A stretch of 42,312 bases of DNA. Origin: Pedobacter sp. ASV17 (lineage in GTDB: Bacteria > Bacteroidota > Bacteroidia > Sphingobacteriales > Sphingobacteriaceae). Location: NCBI RefSeq assembly GCF_016429065.1, contig NZ_JAELTX010000036.1, positions 1 through 42,312 on the forward strand, given 5' to 3'. The translations under genes were made by a program, and so were the position numbers. The stretch's first letter is position 1. Every line of letters begins with the position of its first letter. The notes under the pieces were generated by a model. That model saw only the letters and a program-made list of their open reading frames with translations, was not told the origin of the DNA and made no database searches. Shown in pieces: positions 16,081 through 25,352 of the stretch.

Positions 16081-16941
16081 TTATTTCACAATCTTCAAGA
16101 GATATTCGCCGTAACCGCTTTTCAATAAAGGTTTGGCAATGTCTTTTAATTGGTCTGCCTTGATAAATCCCATGCGATAGGCAACTTCTTCAATACAGCC
16201 AATCTTTAATCCCTGTCTTTCTTCGATAATCTGTACAAATTGTCCAGCTTGCATTAACGAAGCAAAGGTTCCCGTATCTAACCAAGCTGTACCACGACTT
16301 AACACGCCTACTTTCAGTTTTCCTCTTTCTAAATAAACCTTGTTAACATCGGTAATTTCATATTCTCCACGGGGAGAAGGCTTGATATTTTTGGCGATTT
16401 CTACCACTTCGTTATCATAGAAATATAAACCTGGCACGGCATAATCTGATTTCGGCTGCGCAGGTTTCTCTTCAATGGAGATCACTTTATTATCCTTGTC
16501 AAACTCAACCACACCATATCTTTCTGGATCTGACACTTGGTAAGCAAAAACGACACCTCCCTCCGGATCGGCACTGCTTTGCAAAAGCTTGGCCATTCCA
16601 TCGCCATAAAAAATATTATCGCCTAATACTAAAGCCACTTTATCTTTACCGATAAACTGTTCTCCTATCACAAAGGCCTGTGCCAATCCGTTAGGTTCTG
16701 GTTGTACCGCATAGCTAAATTTACAACCTAAAGAAGTTCCATCGCCAAGTAGCTTTTGAAAATTAGGTAGATCGTGAGGAGTTGAAATGATCAGAATTTC
16801 ATTAATCCCAGCCAGCATCAAGGTCGACAATGGATAGTAGATCATTGGCTTATCATAAACCGGCATCATTTGCTTGCTGCAAGCCAAGGTTAACGGATGC
16901 AATCTGGTGCCGCTTCCGCCAGCTAATATTATCCCTTTCAT
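16081..16941 (-). CDS. rfbA: Glucose-1-phosphate thymidylyltransferase
   Basis: 286 residues. N-terminal [35 protein letters not shown] is the nucleotide-binding signature of Rml[11 protein letters not shown] (about 106-115) and [20 protein letters not shown] (156-175) match as well. It joins dTTP and glucose-1-phosphate to dTDP-glucose, the first step of dTDP-rhamnose synthesis. It is the last gene of the rfbB-rfbD-rfbA operon, 18 bp after rfbD. Confidence 0.96.
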   Translation of the reverse strand: MKGIILAGGSGTRLHPLTLACSKQMMPVYDKPMIYYPLSTLMLAGINEILIISTPHDLPNFQKLLGDGTSLGCKFSYAVQPEPNGLAQAFVIGEQFIGKDKVALVLGDNIFYGDGMAKLLQSSADPEGGVVFAYQVSDPERYGVVEFDKDNKVISIEEKPAQPKSDYAVPGLYFYDNEVVEIAKNIKPSPRGEYEITDVNKVYLERGKLKVGVLSRGTAWLDTGTFASLMQAGQFVQIIEERQGLKIGCIEEVAYRMGFIKADQLKDIAKPLLKSGYGEYLLKIVK

Positions 16942-16959
16942 ATCGTCAGTTTTTTTTGG

Positions 16960-17823
16960 TTAATGATTAGATTTAAGCGCGTCAATGCAAACCTTTAGAC
17001 TATCTAGCCAATAAGGCACTTGAATGTCGTAATCGGCTTTTATTTTGGTTTTATCCATTACCGAAAAGGGAGGCCTTTTTGCTTTGGTTGGATATGCGCT
17101 TGTTGGTATTGGATTTACCTTCACTTTTGTTTCACTCAGGTTGAATATTGCCTTTGCAAAATCATACCATGAGGTGACACCTTCGTTACTAAAGTGATAA
17201 GTACCGTATTTTTTTTCTGGATGTTGAATAATATCAAATATCGCATTGGCTAGGTCAATCGCATAAGTAGGTGTGCCTACTTGGTCGGCTATAATGTTCA
17301 ATTCATCGCGATCAGCACCTAGCTTCAACATTGTTTTCACAAAATTATTGGCAAACTCCGAATACAGCCAACTGGTACGAATAATGACATGACGGTCTAA
17401 CTCGTTGATGATTGCCAGCTCACCATCCAATTTTGTTACACCATAAACGTTAATTGGGTTTGCCTCATCTTCTTCTTTCAAAAGCTTTACTTCTGTACCT
17501 TCAAATACAAAATCTGTAGAAATATGAATAAGCGTTGCTCGATGTTTTTTACAAAGTTGGGCTAAATTTCTAGCACCTGTCTCATTTACTGCTTTGGCAA
17601 TGGCCGCTTCATCTTCCGCCTTATCAACAGCAGTATAAGCCGCGCAATTGATCACATAGGCTGGACTAGTTTGATCAAAGAGAAGTTCTAAAGCAGGAAC
17701 ATCTAAAATGTTGGCAATATTTTCCTCCGGAAATACCACATTTTCAATAGCTCTTAAACTTACTATTTTTTTGATGCACTGGCCTAATTGACCACCTGCC
17801 CCTATCACCACAATATTGTCCAT
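16960..17823 (-). CDS. rfbD: dTDP-4-dehydrorhamnose reductase
   Basis: 287 residues, extended SDR. The dinucleotide motif is GAGGQLGQ (8-15). NCAAYTAVDKAEDE (59-72), STDFVFEGT (102-110) and the catalytic YGVTK (Tyr127, Lys131) are characteristic of RmlD. It reduces dTDP-4-keto-L-rhamnose with NAD(P)H. Its ATG shares one base with the rfbB stop (TAATG), which points to translational coupling. Confidence 0.95.
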   Translation of the reverse strand: MDNIVVIGAGGQLGQCIKKIVSLRAIENVVFPEENIANILDVPALELLFDQTSPAYVINCAAYTAVDKAEDEAAIAKAVNETGARNLAQLCKKHRATLIHISTDFVFEGTEVKLLKEEDEANPINVYGVTKLDGELAIINELDRHVIIRTSWLYSEFANNFVKTMLKLGADRDELNIIADQVGTPTYAIDLANAIFDIIQHPEKKYGTYHFSNEGVTSWYDFAKAIFNLSETKVKVNPIPTSAYPTKAKRPPFSVMDKTKIKADYDIQVPYWLDSLKVCIDALKSNH

Positions 17824-18875
17824 TACCTGTTCTTGTACTGTTTTTCGTAATAAGACTGATAATTACCAGAAGTCACATTGTTCAACCATTCATCGTTAGC
17901 CAAATACCAGTCTACCGTTTTCTCCAATCCTTCTTCAAACTGTAGGCTTGGCACCCAATCCAGTTCCTTTTGTAACTTGGTTGAATCAATAGCGTAACGT
18001 AAATCATGGCCCGCTCTATCGGTAACGAAAGTAATTAGCTTAGCCGATTCCCCTTCTTTACGTCCAAGCTTTTTATCCATGATTTTGCAAAGCAAATGAA
18101 TGAGGTCAATATTTTTCCACTCGTTATGCCCACCAATGTTATAGGTCTCACCTGTTTTTGCTTGATGAAAAATCACATCAATGGCTCTTGCATGATCTTC
18201 TACCCAAAGCCAATCTCTAACGTTTTCGCCTTTACCATAAACAGGCACTGGCTTATTATTTTTGATGTTATTAATAGCTAAAGGAATTAACTTTTCAGGA
18301 AAATGGTGCGAACCATAGTTATTAGAACAGTTAGATATCACACAATCCATTCCATAGGTATCATGGTATGCTCTTACAAAATGATCTGAACTTGCTTTTG
18401 AAGCGGAGTAAGGACTATGCGGATCATAAGCCGTTGTTTCTGTGAACATGCCTGTTTCTCCCAAAGCACCATACACCTCATCAGTACTCACATGATAAAA
18501 ACGTTTTTGATCATAGGCTCCTTTCCAATACTCCCTAGCAGCATTTAAAAGGTTTACCGTTCCAATTACATTGGTCATTACAAAAGCTGTAGGATCAACA
18601 ATGGAACGGTCTACATGACTTTCTGCTGCCAAATGTATCACCGCATCAAAGTTCTCCTCAGCAAACAATTCATTAATGGCCTGTGCATCTATGATATCTA
18701 TTTTAACAAATCGATAATTAGGCTGGTTTTCGACATCCTTAAGGTTGGCCAAATTGCCTGCATAGGTTAATTTATCCAAGTTTACGATTTGGTAGTTTGG
18801 ATAGGCATTTACAAACCTACGTACTACGTGAGAGCCAATAAAGCCGGCACCGCCTGTGATTAGTATTTTCTTCAA
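17823..18875 (-). CDS. rfbB: dTDP-glucose 4,6-dehydratase
   Basis: 350 residues, extended SDR. GGAGFIGSHVVR (8-19) binds NAD; HLAAESHVDRS (81-91), STDEVYG (130-136, with the Asp132/Glu133 pair) and YSASK (Tyr156, Lys160) are the RmlB active site. It makes dTDP-4-keto-6-deoxyglucose. It is the first gene of the operon. The 3,5-epimerase gene rfbC, needed between this step and RfbD, is not in the window. Confidence 0.96.
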   Translation of the reverse strand: MKKILITGGAGFIGSHVVRRFVNAYPNYQIVNLDKLTYAGNLANLKDVENQPNYRFVKIDIIDAQAINELFAEENFDAVIHLAAESHVDRSIVDPTAFVMTNVIGTVNLLNAAREYWKGAYDQKRFYHVSTDEVYGALGETGMFTETTAYDPHSPYSASKASSDHFVRAYHDTYGMDCVISNCSNNYGSHHFPEKLIPLAINNIKNNKPVPVYGKGENVRDWLWVEDHARAIDVIFHQAKTGETYNIGGHNEWKNIDLIHLLCKIMDKKLGRKEGESAKLITFVTDRAGHDLRYAIDSTKLQKELDWVPSLQFEEGLEKTVDWYLANDEWLNNVTSGNYQSYYEKQYKNR

Positions 18876-18953
18876 AGCAATAATGTATGTTGTTCTTACA
18901 AAAATATAAGAATGTCTCTATTTATCTAAAGTTAAAACAATTAAGGAATTGAT

Positions 18954-19520
18954 TTAGCTATTGTTTGCTAAATTCTCTTCGAGTTCGGTATACCAGCTCT
19001 CCCCATATTTTCTAATGAGAGGGTCTTTAAGAAACTTATAAACAGGCACTTTTAATTCTCTCCCGAAAGTACAAGCATCTTTGCAGATATGCCACCTGTC
19101 GTAGTTTAGCACTTCAAATTCTGGATACTGGGTAATTCTGATTGGATACAGATGGCAAGAAATTGGTTTTTTCCAATCCACCAAACCTTGTTCATAGGCC
19201 TTTTCGATTGCACATTTGGTGATTCCATTCTCGAAGGTTACGTAGGCACATTCTTTATGTCCATCTACGCAAGGCGTGGTTAAATCTCCATCCAAATCCA
19301 ACACAGAAGTGCCGTATTCCTCAATGGCAGCAATGCCTTTTGGAGCTAGTAGGTGCTTTATTTTAGGATATATCTCTTCCAATATTTCCTTCTCTGCTTG
19401 CTCAAGTGGAGCACCTGCATCTCCTTCAACACAACAAATTCCTTTACACTTGCTTAAATTACATACAAAATCTTCTTTGATAAGATCTTCATGTAATAAG
19501 GTACTTTGAACTTCAATCAT
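18954..19520 (-). CDS. DUF3109 cysteine-cluster protein
   Basis: 188 residues, rich in cysteine: Cys20, Cys25, Cys29 and Cys30 in DFVCNLSKCKGICC, then further cysteines in TTPCVDGHKECAY, KCAIEKAY, ISCHLYPIR and WHICKDACTFGRE. This pattern fits DUF3109, related to the YkgJ-type zinc/iron-binding cluster proteins. The cysteines probably bind metal; the function is not known. It is probably cytoplasmic, with no signal peptide. It lies 68 bp downstream of the DUF3108 gene on the same strand. Confidence 0.85.
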   Translation of the reverse strand: MIEVQSTLLHEDLIKEDFVCNLSKCKGICCVEGDAGAPLEQAEKEILEEIYPKIKHLLAPKGIAAIEEYGTSVLDLDGDLTTPCVDGHKECAYVTFENGITKCAIEKAYEQGLVDWKKPISCHLYPIRITQYPEFEVLNYDRWHICKDACTFGRELKVPVYKFLKDPLIRKYGESWYTELEENLANNS

Positions 19521-19539
19521 CTTTGTTTAATTGTTTAAA

Positions 19540-19588
19540 CTGTATAAATGGTTAATTGTAGCCTTGTGTCGATTAACCATTTATACAG
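19540..19588. repeat. 17-bp inverted repeat between DUF3108 and DUF3109 genes
   Basis: Arms 19540-19556 and 19572-19588 are perfect complements with a 15-nt loop, and the right arm touches the DUF3108 stop codon. There is no T-run on the minus strand, so it is not a typical terminator. It may stabilise or attenuate the transcript. Confidence 0.7.
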
Positions 19589-20362
19589 CTAACCTTTCCC
19601 GATAGGGTATTTCAGGCCTTCGGCCGACTTAATTTCTAGTGTTACCGAACCCACCAATATTTCTACCTGCGCCTTTACGGGAACACGGTTTCCATCATCG
19701 GTAATCCAAAGGTACAACTTACTATCCTTTCTAAAAATACGTCCAGGCTTAATTGACGGACTAAATTTAAGACAGCTAATGTTTCCCAATTTAGATTTAA
19801 TGGTTTCCTTACCGATGTACTGTATCTCTAGGGACGAAATTTCATCACCCAAGAAGTAGTTAAGTTTAAAGGTATCGTTGATCTTCAGCTTGGAAATATC
19901 TAAACTACGAGCAAAATAGTAAGCAGAAACCAGATCAAAAGTTTGAGTGGTGGGCGTATTAAAAGTCCCCCTATTAGCCACTACCTTTTTGCCGTCTTGG
20001 TAAAACCTGGCTTTGTCTTGTCTACGATAACTCGCTTCTCTAACGTCCTCTTGATAAAAGTAAGGGGTCAGTTCTGTTTTATGGATATATGAATCGTAAT
20101 GGTCTCTGATTTTATAAAAAATATCGAAAGTACCTGATGTGCGTGCGTCAACCACCAAACGATAGGTTGGGTTGCCGTCAAACTTCATATCCGAATCCTC
20201 TACTTTAATGGTTGCTTCGGCAGCCGTAATAAAGCCGTATTTTAATTTATAGGTAAGCACTTCTCCTTCCTTAAAGGCAGCTTCCTTTTTGATGGGCAGC
20301 TCTTGGGCAAGGGAAAACTTCCCACAAGCAACTATCGCTAATATTAACGCTAATTTTCTCAT
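19589..20362 (-). CDS. DUF3108 periplasmic protein
   Basis: 257 residues with a Sec signal peptide (MRKLALILAIVACGKFSLAQ, cut probably after LAQ or nearby). The mature part is all-beta: GEVLTYKLKYGFITAAEATI (about 33-52), a variable middle, then SKLGNISCLKFSP and LWITDDGNRVPVKAQVEILVGSVTLEI. These are the hallmarks of DUF3108. The role is unknown; it is probably a soluble periplasmic protein. A 128-bp non-coding gap separates it from the DUF2480 gene. Confidence 0.82.
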   Translation of the reverse strand: MRKLALILAIVACGKFSLAQELPIKKEAAFKEGEVLTYKLKYGFITAAEATIKVEDSDMKFDGNPTYRLVVDARTSGTFDIFYKIRDHYDSYIHKTELTPYFYQEDVREASYRRQDKARFYQDGKKVVANRGTFNTPTTQTFDLVSAYYFARSLDISKLKINDTFKLNYFLGDEISSLEIQYIGKETIKSKLGNISCLKFSPSIKPGRIFRKDSKLYLWITDDGNRVPVKAQVEILVGSVTLEIKSAEGLKYPIGKG

Positions 20363-20490
20363 GCCCTAGTTAAAACAAAAAGTAATCCAATTTTTAAGAA
20401 ATACGACGGAACAGATGTTAACATTTGTTAAAACACGTGAGCAAAAGAATAAAACATAGGCAAATATACGCTTTCGCAAAAACAAAATGG

Positions 20491-21006
20491 CTAATCTTTC
20501 CTTTTGTATAGCGGCACGGTAGAGCACGGCTCACCGTACATCAAACTTTTAACCACAGGTGTTAATAGCGCCGTAATTTCCACGTAAGCTGAAATTGGAA
20601 TTTGGGGATTTGCACAACCTTTAACCACTACCCTTTGTCCTGCATATTCTTCCAAATTAACTTTTGCCAATGCCTTTGAAAACAATTGGGTTTCTAAGGC
20701 ATCCAAATTACCGAAGACTACTTCATTGGCAAAAGGCTTCATTTTATTGGCCAGCAACATATACGCCCAAGTAGGCACAATGGCATCTGCTGTACAGGTA
20801 ATAGCAATATTTTTATCTTGATATTGTTGCCAATCATGTTCCTTTACAAACTCACGAAAATCTTTTTCCCTCAGCATTAACCCGTGAAAAAGGTTGTCTT
20901 TGATATCGTACAACACACGTTCGCCATTTTCCAGATAGTCTTCCAAATTAAAAGTGATTAATCCGCTAGCGGCAACTTTATTAACGATGTTTTCTTGAAT
21001 GTCCAT
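20491..21006 (-). CDS. DUF2480 family protein
   Basis: 171 residues, no signal peptide. The sequence runs GLITFNLEDYLENGERVLYDIKDNLFHGLMLREKDFRE, then IAITCTADAIVPTWAYMLLANKM, VVVKGCANPQIPISAYVEIT and the end SLMYGEPCSTVPLYKRKD, with three cysteines near the C-terminal half. This matches DUF2480, a Bacteroidota-restricted family of unknown function. A 7-bp-period tract lies in its upstream region (21023-21043). Confidence 0.85.
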   Translation of the reverse strand: MDIQENIVNKVAASGLITFNLEDYLENGERVLYDIKDNLFHGLMLREKDFREFVKEHDWQQYQDKNIAITCTADAIVPTWAYMLLANKMKPFANEVVFGNLDALETQLFSKALAKVNLEEYAGQRVVVKGCANPQIPISAYVEITALLTPVVKSLMYGEPCSTVPLYKRKD

Positions 21007-21022
21007 TTTGCTAAGTCAAAAA

Positions 21023-21043
21023 GCGTAAAGTTAAAAGTTAAAA
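21023..21043. repeat. 7-bp-period tract
   Basis: GCGTAAA, GTTAAAA, GTTAAAA in tandem upstream of the DUF2480 gene. Confidence 0.4.
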
Positions 21044-21073
21044 GAGCTAAAAGTCTACTAACTTCCTTTAAAA

Positions 21074-21107
21074 CAAAAAACCGTCCAAGTTTGAAGCTTG
21101 GACGGTT
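21074..21107 (-). terminator. Intrinsic terminator after ppiD
   Basis: On the minus strand an 11-bp stem AACCGTCCAAG / CTTGGACGGTT is followed by a T6 run (plus-strand A run at 21075-21080). It lies 20 bp after the ppiD stop. Confidence 0.85.
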
Positions 21108-21127
21108 ACAAAATTAAGTAAATAAGA

Positions 21128-23227
21128 TTAATAGAATTTCACCCTATTGTCTTTTATGTCTGCTTTTTCTTGCAAGGCTTGGAATGCACCACCTAACGCA
21201 CGTTGGCTAATGTTCATTAACATTCCTTCTTTTTGCTTGAATGTATTGGCTAAAGGCGCTGGATTGGTGAAACCTTCTACCACAAAAACGTAAACGCCTC
21301 TGTCGCCACTAACGGCTTTAGAAAGTTTGCCAACTTGTGAACCAAATACCGTTCCTATCACTTTATTCTCTTGCGATAAGCCAGGAATAATAGGGTTAGC
21401 AAATACCATATTTTGAACTGGAGTAGCTGTTTTACCAACTTTTTGCGCTACTGCATCAATGCTAGAAGTTCCAGCTAATGCTTTGTCGAATTTCTCCGTC
21501 AACATTTTAGCTTTTTTCGCATTTAGCACTTGAGGCTCAATTTGTTTCTTCACATCTTCTAAAGATAATTGACCTTTTGGCTTAATGCCTGTTAATTGAG
21601 CTACTACGTAAGCATTGTCCATGGTGTAAACTTGTGGCAATACATCACCTTTACTTGCATCGTAACCTTCTCTAATTAACTGACGTGGATTATCTAAACC
21701 TGGTGCATATCCTTGAGTAGCTGTAATTCCATCAGCTACACCAACAGTGTAACCTTGTTTTTGAGCTAAGGCTGCAAAATTATCAGATTTAACCTCGTTT
21801 AAGAAAGCAGTTGCTTTTTTGTAAGCTGCATCTCTTGTTTTTTGGCTAGGAGCTAAATTTTTCTCGATGTAAGCTAACTTCACCACTTTAGATGAACCTA
21901 CTTGTTTTTCGATTTTGATCACATGAACACCAAATTGAGACTTCACCACTTTGATATCACCTGTTTTACCATTGAAAGCAGCATTTTCAAATTCTGGCAC
22001 CATTGCTCCACGAGCGAAAGTACCTAAATCGCCACCTTGGTCTTTTGAACCATCAACACTGAATTTTTTAGCTAATTCACCAAAGTTGCTACCACCTTGA
22101 GCTAATGATTTTAAAGAGTCAGCTAATTTGAAAGCTTTGTCTTCGCCTCCAACTTGCGCTGGGTTAATTAAAATGTGCGCTGCTTTAACTGAATCTGGAG
22201 AGAAACGGCTATCAATTACCTTCACTAACTTATAAGAGTTTCCAGAGAATTTTGGCCCATAGAAACTTCCTGCTGGATAGTTGAAGATTACCGAATCAAC
22301 TGCTGGATCTAATTTACCTTTTGAAAGGTAAGTATAAGGAACTTTAACGTCCGAGTTATTTGCTGCGAACAACGAATCATTAGGCGTTGTTTTGAAATCA
22401 GCCGCTAATTTCTCGATTTGAGTTTTTACGATAGCACTATCTGCGGCAGTAGGCAAAATACTGAAAGAAACATATTTGAAATCTCTTCTTTCTGCTGGAT
22501 TGTCAAAACGTTTTTTGTTCTCGTCATAATACTCTTTGTAGTCTGCATCGGTCAATTTAACGTTTGCATCTAAAATAGAGCTATAATCAAGGTTTACATA
22601 TTTAAAGTTTACCAATTTGTTACGGTTGGTATATTCATCATTTGCTTCCAAAGTAGTTACGTAAACAGAGTTACTTACCAACTTGGTATATTTTGCTTGA
22701 AGCGCTTGTTTTTCGATTTCGTTCTCCAACATCAACCATTGTTGCGCTAACTGAGGGTTTTTATCTCTGCTTTTCAAAGAAGTCATTACCGCAGTTCTGT
22801 CAAACTCACCTGTTTGCGGATTACCAAAATATTGTGTAATCAGTGGACTTGGGTTTTTACCTTGAACCAAATCAAAAAGCTCATCAGATGAAACCGCTAA
22901 TCCTACACGCTCAAATTCTTTGCCTAGCACTACATTGGCAATTTCTGCTTGCCAAGCTTGGTCAACTGCCATTGATTGCATTTGGGCATTCATTACGCCA
23001 CCGTACTGTTGTTTAAACTGAGCAGAAGTTTGTTCTACTTTTGTATTGAACGCGTCATACTTTACGTCTTCGCCATCAATGCTTCCTACAACTGTTCTTG
23101 ATGCCGCACCAAATATTGCCGTACCTTGTTGCAACAATGGCTCTAAAACAAATAACGCCAGCACCACTGCGATACCACCCACTAAAAAGTAGCCCATTTT
23201 GGTACGCATGAAAGTCATTAAACCCAT
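21128..23227 (-). CDS. ppiD: PpiD-like peptidyl-prolyl isomerase / periplasmic chaperone
   Basis: 699 residues. One N-terminal membrane anchor (about 12-30) leads into a SurA-N-like chaperone region (GSIDGEDVKYDAFNTKVEQ, about 48-66). A single parvulin domain is at about 345-445 (AAHILINPAQ, NFGELAKKFSVDGSKDQGGDLGTFARGAMVPEFENAAF, FGVHVIKI). The domain order and length match PpiD, which helps fold outer-membrane proteins from the periplasmic face of the inner membrane. It follows lptC, barrel protein and coaX on the same strand, a gene order I recall from Bacteroidota. About 140 bp separate it from lptC, so it may have its own promoter. Confidence 0.85.
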   Translation of the reverse strand: MGLMTFMRTKMGYFLVGGIAVVLALFVLEPLLQQGTAIFGAASRTVVGSIDGEDVKYDAFNTKVEQTSAQFKQQYGGVMNAQMQSMAVDQAWQAEIANVVLGKEFERVGLAVSSDELFDLVQGKNPSPLITQYFGNPQTGEFDRTAVMTSLKSRDKNPQLAQQWLMLENEIEKQALQAKYTKLVSNSVYVTTLEANDEYTNRNKLVNFKYVNLDYSSILDANVKLTDADYKEYYDENKKRFDNPAERRDFKYVSFSILPTAADSAIVKTQIEKLAADFKTTPNDSLFAANNSDVKVPYTYLSKGKLDPAVDSVIFNYPAGSFYGPKFSGNSYKLVKVIDSRFSPDSVKAAHILINPAQVGGEDKAFKLADSLKSLAQGGSNFGELAKKFSVDGSKDQGGDLGTFARGAMVPEFENAAFNGKTGDIKVVKSQFGVHVIKIEKQVGSSKVVKLAYIEKNLAPSQKTRDAAYKKATAFLNEVKSDNFAALAQKQGYTVGVADGITATQGYAPGLDNPRQLIREGYDASKGDVLPQVYTMDNAYVVAQLTGIKPKGQLSLEDVKKQIEPQVLNAKKAKMLTEKFDKALAGTSSIDAVAQKVGKTATPVQNMVFANPIIPGLSQENKVIGTVFGSQVGKLSKAVSGDRGVYVFVVEGFTNPAPLANTFKQKEGMLMNISQRALGGAFQALQEKADIKDNRVKFY

Positions 23228-23367
23228 ATTATTCTTTATAAATCTTTATTTTGTTAGTAAATTTTAAGAGGGCGCAAGATACAAATTTGCGACAAATTAG
23301 AAAATATTAAATTTCAATTGTTTTTCGACTTGAAAACTAGGCAGATATCCGCCAAAATTTTGTGGTT

Positions 23368-24024
23368 CTATGGCAGTTTTCCATTCTCGATATAAGCGTC
23401 CGCAGAAGGCAAGGTAATGCTGTAAGTACTGAAATCCTGAGGGGCCGAAAAACTGGTTCCTCTTAGCACATTCCCATCTTTGGTGGTTACGGTTCCCGCT
23501 GGTGAATTGTACATTTTGGTGTTTTCGTTCCAAATCAATTCCTCAGTATTAAAGGTCATATTATCGGTCACCACTATCACGTTTTTCCTGAAAATAGTGA
23601 TCCGTTCGGTTTCTTTATTGATGGCATAACCCGAGGTGATACTGCCCTTACTTTTCATAAATTCGTCGTAAAAGTAAATTTTTACGCCTTTGGGCATCTC
23701 ACTGTAATTTGCGCCAGCAGATGGTGTTACCTTATCTAAAATTGGGGCATAACCTTTGGCTTTTACCCTAGCCGAATCGCTGTATATGATCTCTACCCCA
23801 TAGGTACGTTCTCTGCTCAACGTAATTTTATTGGCTGCAATGGCCGAAACCTTTTTGAGGTCGTCACCTTCGCAGGCCGACAGTAGTAGGCTGAAAGTAG
23901 CAAACAGAAAGTAGCAAGCGGAAAGCGGAAAACGGAAAGGCAGCTTAATAAAACCCAAGTTTAGCTGACGAGAGCCCGTTGACCATCGACTATTAACCTT
24001 TAACCCTTGACCTTTATTTACCAC
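23368..24024 (-). CDS. lptC: LPS export periplasmic protein LptC
   Basis: 218 residues from a GTG at 24024. A hydrophobic signal ends in the lipobox LLSAC (Cys51), so it should be a lipoprotein. The rest is the LptC beta-jellyroll: SDSARVKAKGYAPIL, GVKIYFYDEFMKSKGSITSGYAI, NVIVVTDNMTFNTEELIWN, NSPAGTVTTKDGNVLRGTSF. It would hand LPS from the LptBFG complex to LptA. The 50-residue leader is longer than normal for a lipoprotein; the true start may be downstream, but no in-frame ATG exists there. Most of the leader is encoded by 7-bp-period repeats. Confidence 0.82.
   Translation of the reverse strand: MVNKGQGLKVNSRWSTGSRQLNLGFIKLPFRFPLSACYFLFATFSLLLSACEGDDLKKVSAIAANKITLSRERTYGVEIIYSDSARVKAKGYAPILDKVTPSAGANYSEMPKGVKIYFYDEFMKSKGSITSGYAINKETERITIFRKNVIVVTDNMTFNTEELIWNENTKMYNSPAGTVTTKDGNVLRGTSFSAPQDFSTYSITLPSADAYIENGKLP
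23891..23939. repeat. Seven heptads encoding the LptC signal peptide
   Basis: CTGAAAG TAGCAAA, CAGAAAG TAGCAAG, CGGAAAG CGGAAAA and CGGAAAG in direct succession on the plus strand. On the coding strand they specify the hydrophobic core of the lptC signal. Confidence 0.8.
23978..24012. repeat. Five heptads at the lptC start
   Basis: GTTGACC, ATCGACT, ATTAACC, TTTAACC, CTTGACC in exact 7-bp register, overlapping the first codons read for lptC. Confidence 0.75.
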
Positions 24025-24040
24025 AATTCAACAATGCTCC

Positions 24041-25351
24041 TTAATCGAACCTAAATCTTTGGAACCACTTGTCGTTCAACATGAACCCTAAGTGAAGGTT
24101 TACGTAACGCTCTTGGATCAAGCCATTGCTTACTTTTCCTCTTCTTCCAATTTCTGCAGAAACGTTCATTTTATAGAATGATGATCTTGCATAAGCAGGT
24201 TGTAACGGTAAGCCTAAACCAACAGTTAACGCCATTTGCTTCACATCTTGATTATTCATCTGAATATAGGTCTTGTCGTAGGTAAAGCCCAAACGATAAT
24301 CTACCCTTTTGAAATAACCGTTGATGGCCGTAACGTCAGGCGTAAATTGTCCACCCACAGAAAAACCATAAGTATCTTTCAGGTTTGAATTAACATTGTC
24401 GATAGACATTTCTGACCACTTACCTGTACGATAATCGGCTCCAATTAACCATTTATTTTCTTTCACCAAGGTAAATCCAAAATTATGTACCAAAGGCAAT
24501 TTCAGATTAGTTTTTCCATTTTCAACAGCGGATAAAGTATCTAAAGCTGATAGCTCATTGCCCTGTGAATCTTTGTTATAAATGGTAATGTATTGGCTCT
24601 TTTCTGAATTTAGCTTCGAAGCCGAAGAACCAGAATAGCCTAACACCAATGAAGTTTTATTGCCTAAGCGAAAATCGTATTGTGCACCATAGCTAAAGTT
24701 AAAACCACCAATACTGTTTTTCAACTGATCACGTGAATTGATGGCACCTGGCTCATTCACATATTCTGTTGAACGGTTTTGGATCAAATTACCAAACAAA
24801 TATTCCGCATTAGCACCTACCCTAAAGTGATCGCCAAATTGAATACCGTAACCGATATAAGCCTTAGACAAACCTCCTTCACCACTATATAGATAATCTA
24901 CGGTTTTAGTGTTGTCAGTGGTAGTCCCTACAGTCATTCGGTTACTGAAGTTGTAGCCTAATTCCGAATAAGGCAAGATACCAACACTTAATGCCGATTT
25001 CATGGTCACAGGGAAAGCCATTGCCAAATGACTCAATGAAGAATTGAAGCTATTTTCACTTAACGTATTGGTTTTTAGATTAGCAAAGCTTCCCGACATC
25101 CCAATATCCAAAGTGGTTAAGTTAATCCCAGCGTAAGAAGCTGGGTTTTGCATATTGATATTATTGATGTAGCTCGATCTAAAAACACCTGCAGAAATCC
25201 CTCCCATAGCTCTTTGGTTAGGCAAAATCGAACCTTTGAGGTTTCCTAAACCAAATTTAGAATATGGCGACTGCACGGTTGTTTGCGCATAAGCTCCGAA
25301 AGAAGCCATTAGTAAGCAAGCAACATAAACATGCTTCATTTTTTTGTTCAT
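24041..25351 (-). CDS. Outer-membrane beta-barrel protein
   Basis: 436 residues from ATG 25351 (MNKKMKHVYVACLL); this start avoids overlap with coaX, and Met at 25339 is also possible. A Sec signal ends at ASFGAYAQ. The mature part begins SPYSKFGLGNL and contains repeated amphipathic strands with aromatic ends (for example FGYGIQFG-like stretches, ADYRTGKWSEMS, GRRGKVSNG), ending FRFD with a terminal Phe-containing strand. This fits a porin-like barrel seen next to coaX and lptC in Bacteroidota. What it transports is unknown. Confidence 0.78.
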   Translation of the reverse strand: MNKKMKHVYVACLLMASFGAYAQTTVQSPYSKFGLGNLKGSILPNQRAMGGISAGVFRSSYINNINMQNPASYAGINLTTLDIGMSGSFANLKTNTLSENSFNSSLSHLAMAFPVTMKSALSVGILPYSELGYNFSNRMTVGTTTDNTKTVDYLYSGEGGLSKAYIGYGIQFGDHFRVGANAEYLFGNLIQNRSTEYVNEPGAINSRDQLKNSIGGFNFSYGAQYDFRLGNKTSLVLGYSGSSASKLNSEKSQYITIYNKDSQGNELSALDTLSAVENGKTNLKLPLVHNFGFTLVKENKWLIGADYRTGKWSEMSIDNVNSNLKDTYGFSVGGQFTPDVTAINGYFKRVDYRLGFTYDKTYIQMNNQDVKQMALTVGLGLPLQPAYARSSFYKMNVSAEIGRRGKVSNGLIQERYVNLHLGFMLNDKWFQRFRFD

Positions 25352-25352
25352 T

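Noticed and set aside
23297..23533. Open frame on the minus strand overlapping the lptC end
   Set aside because: It lies in another frame of lptC and the following gap; composition is not protein-like.
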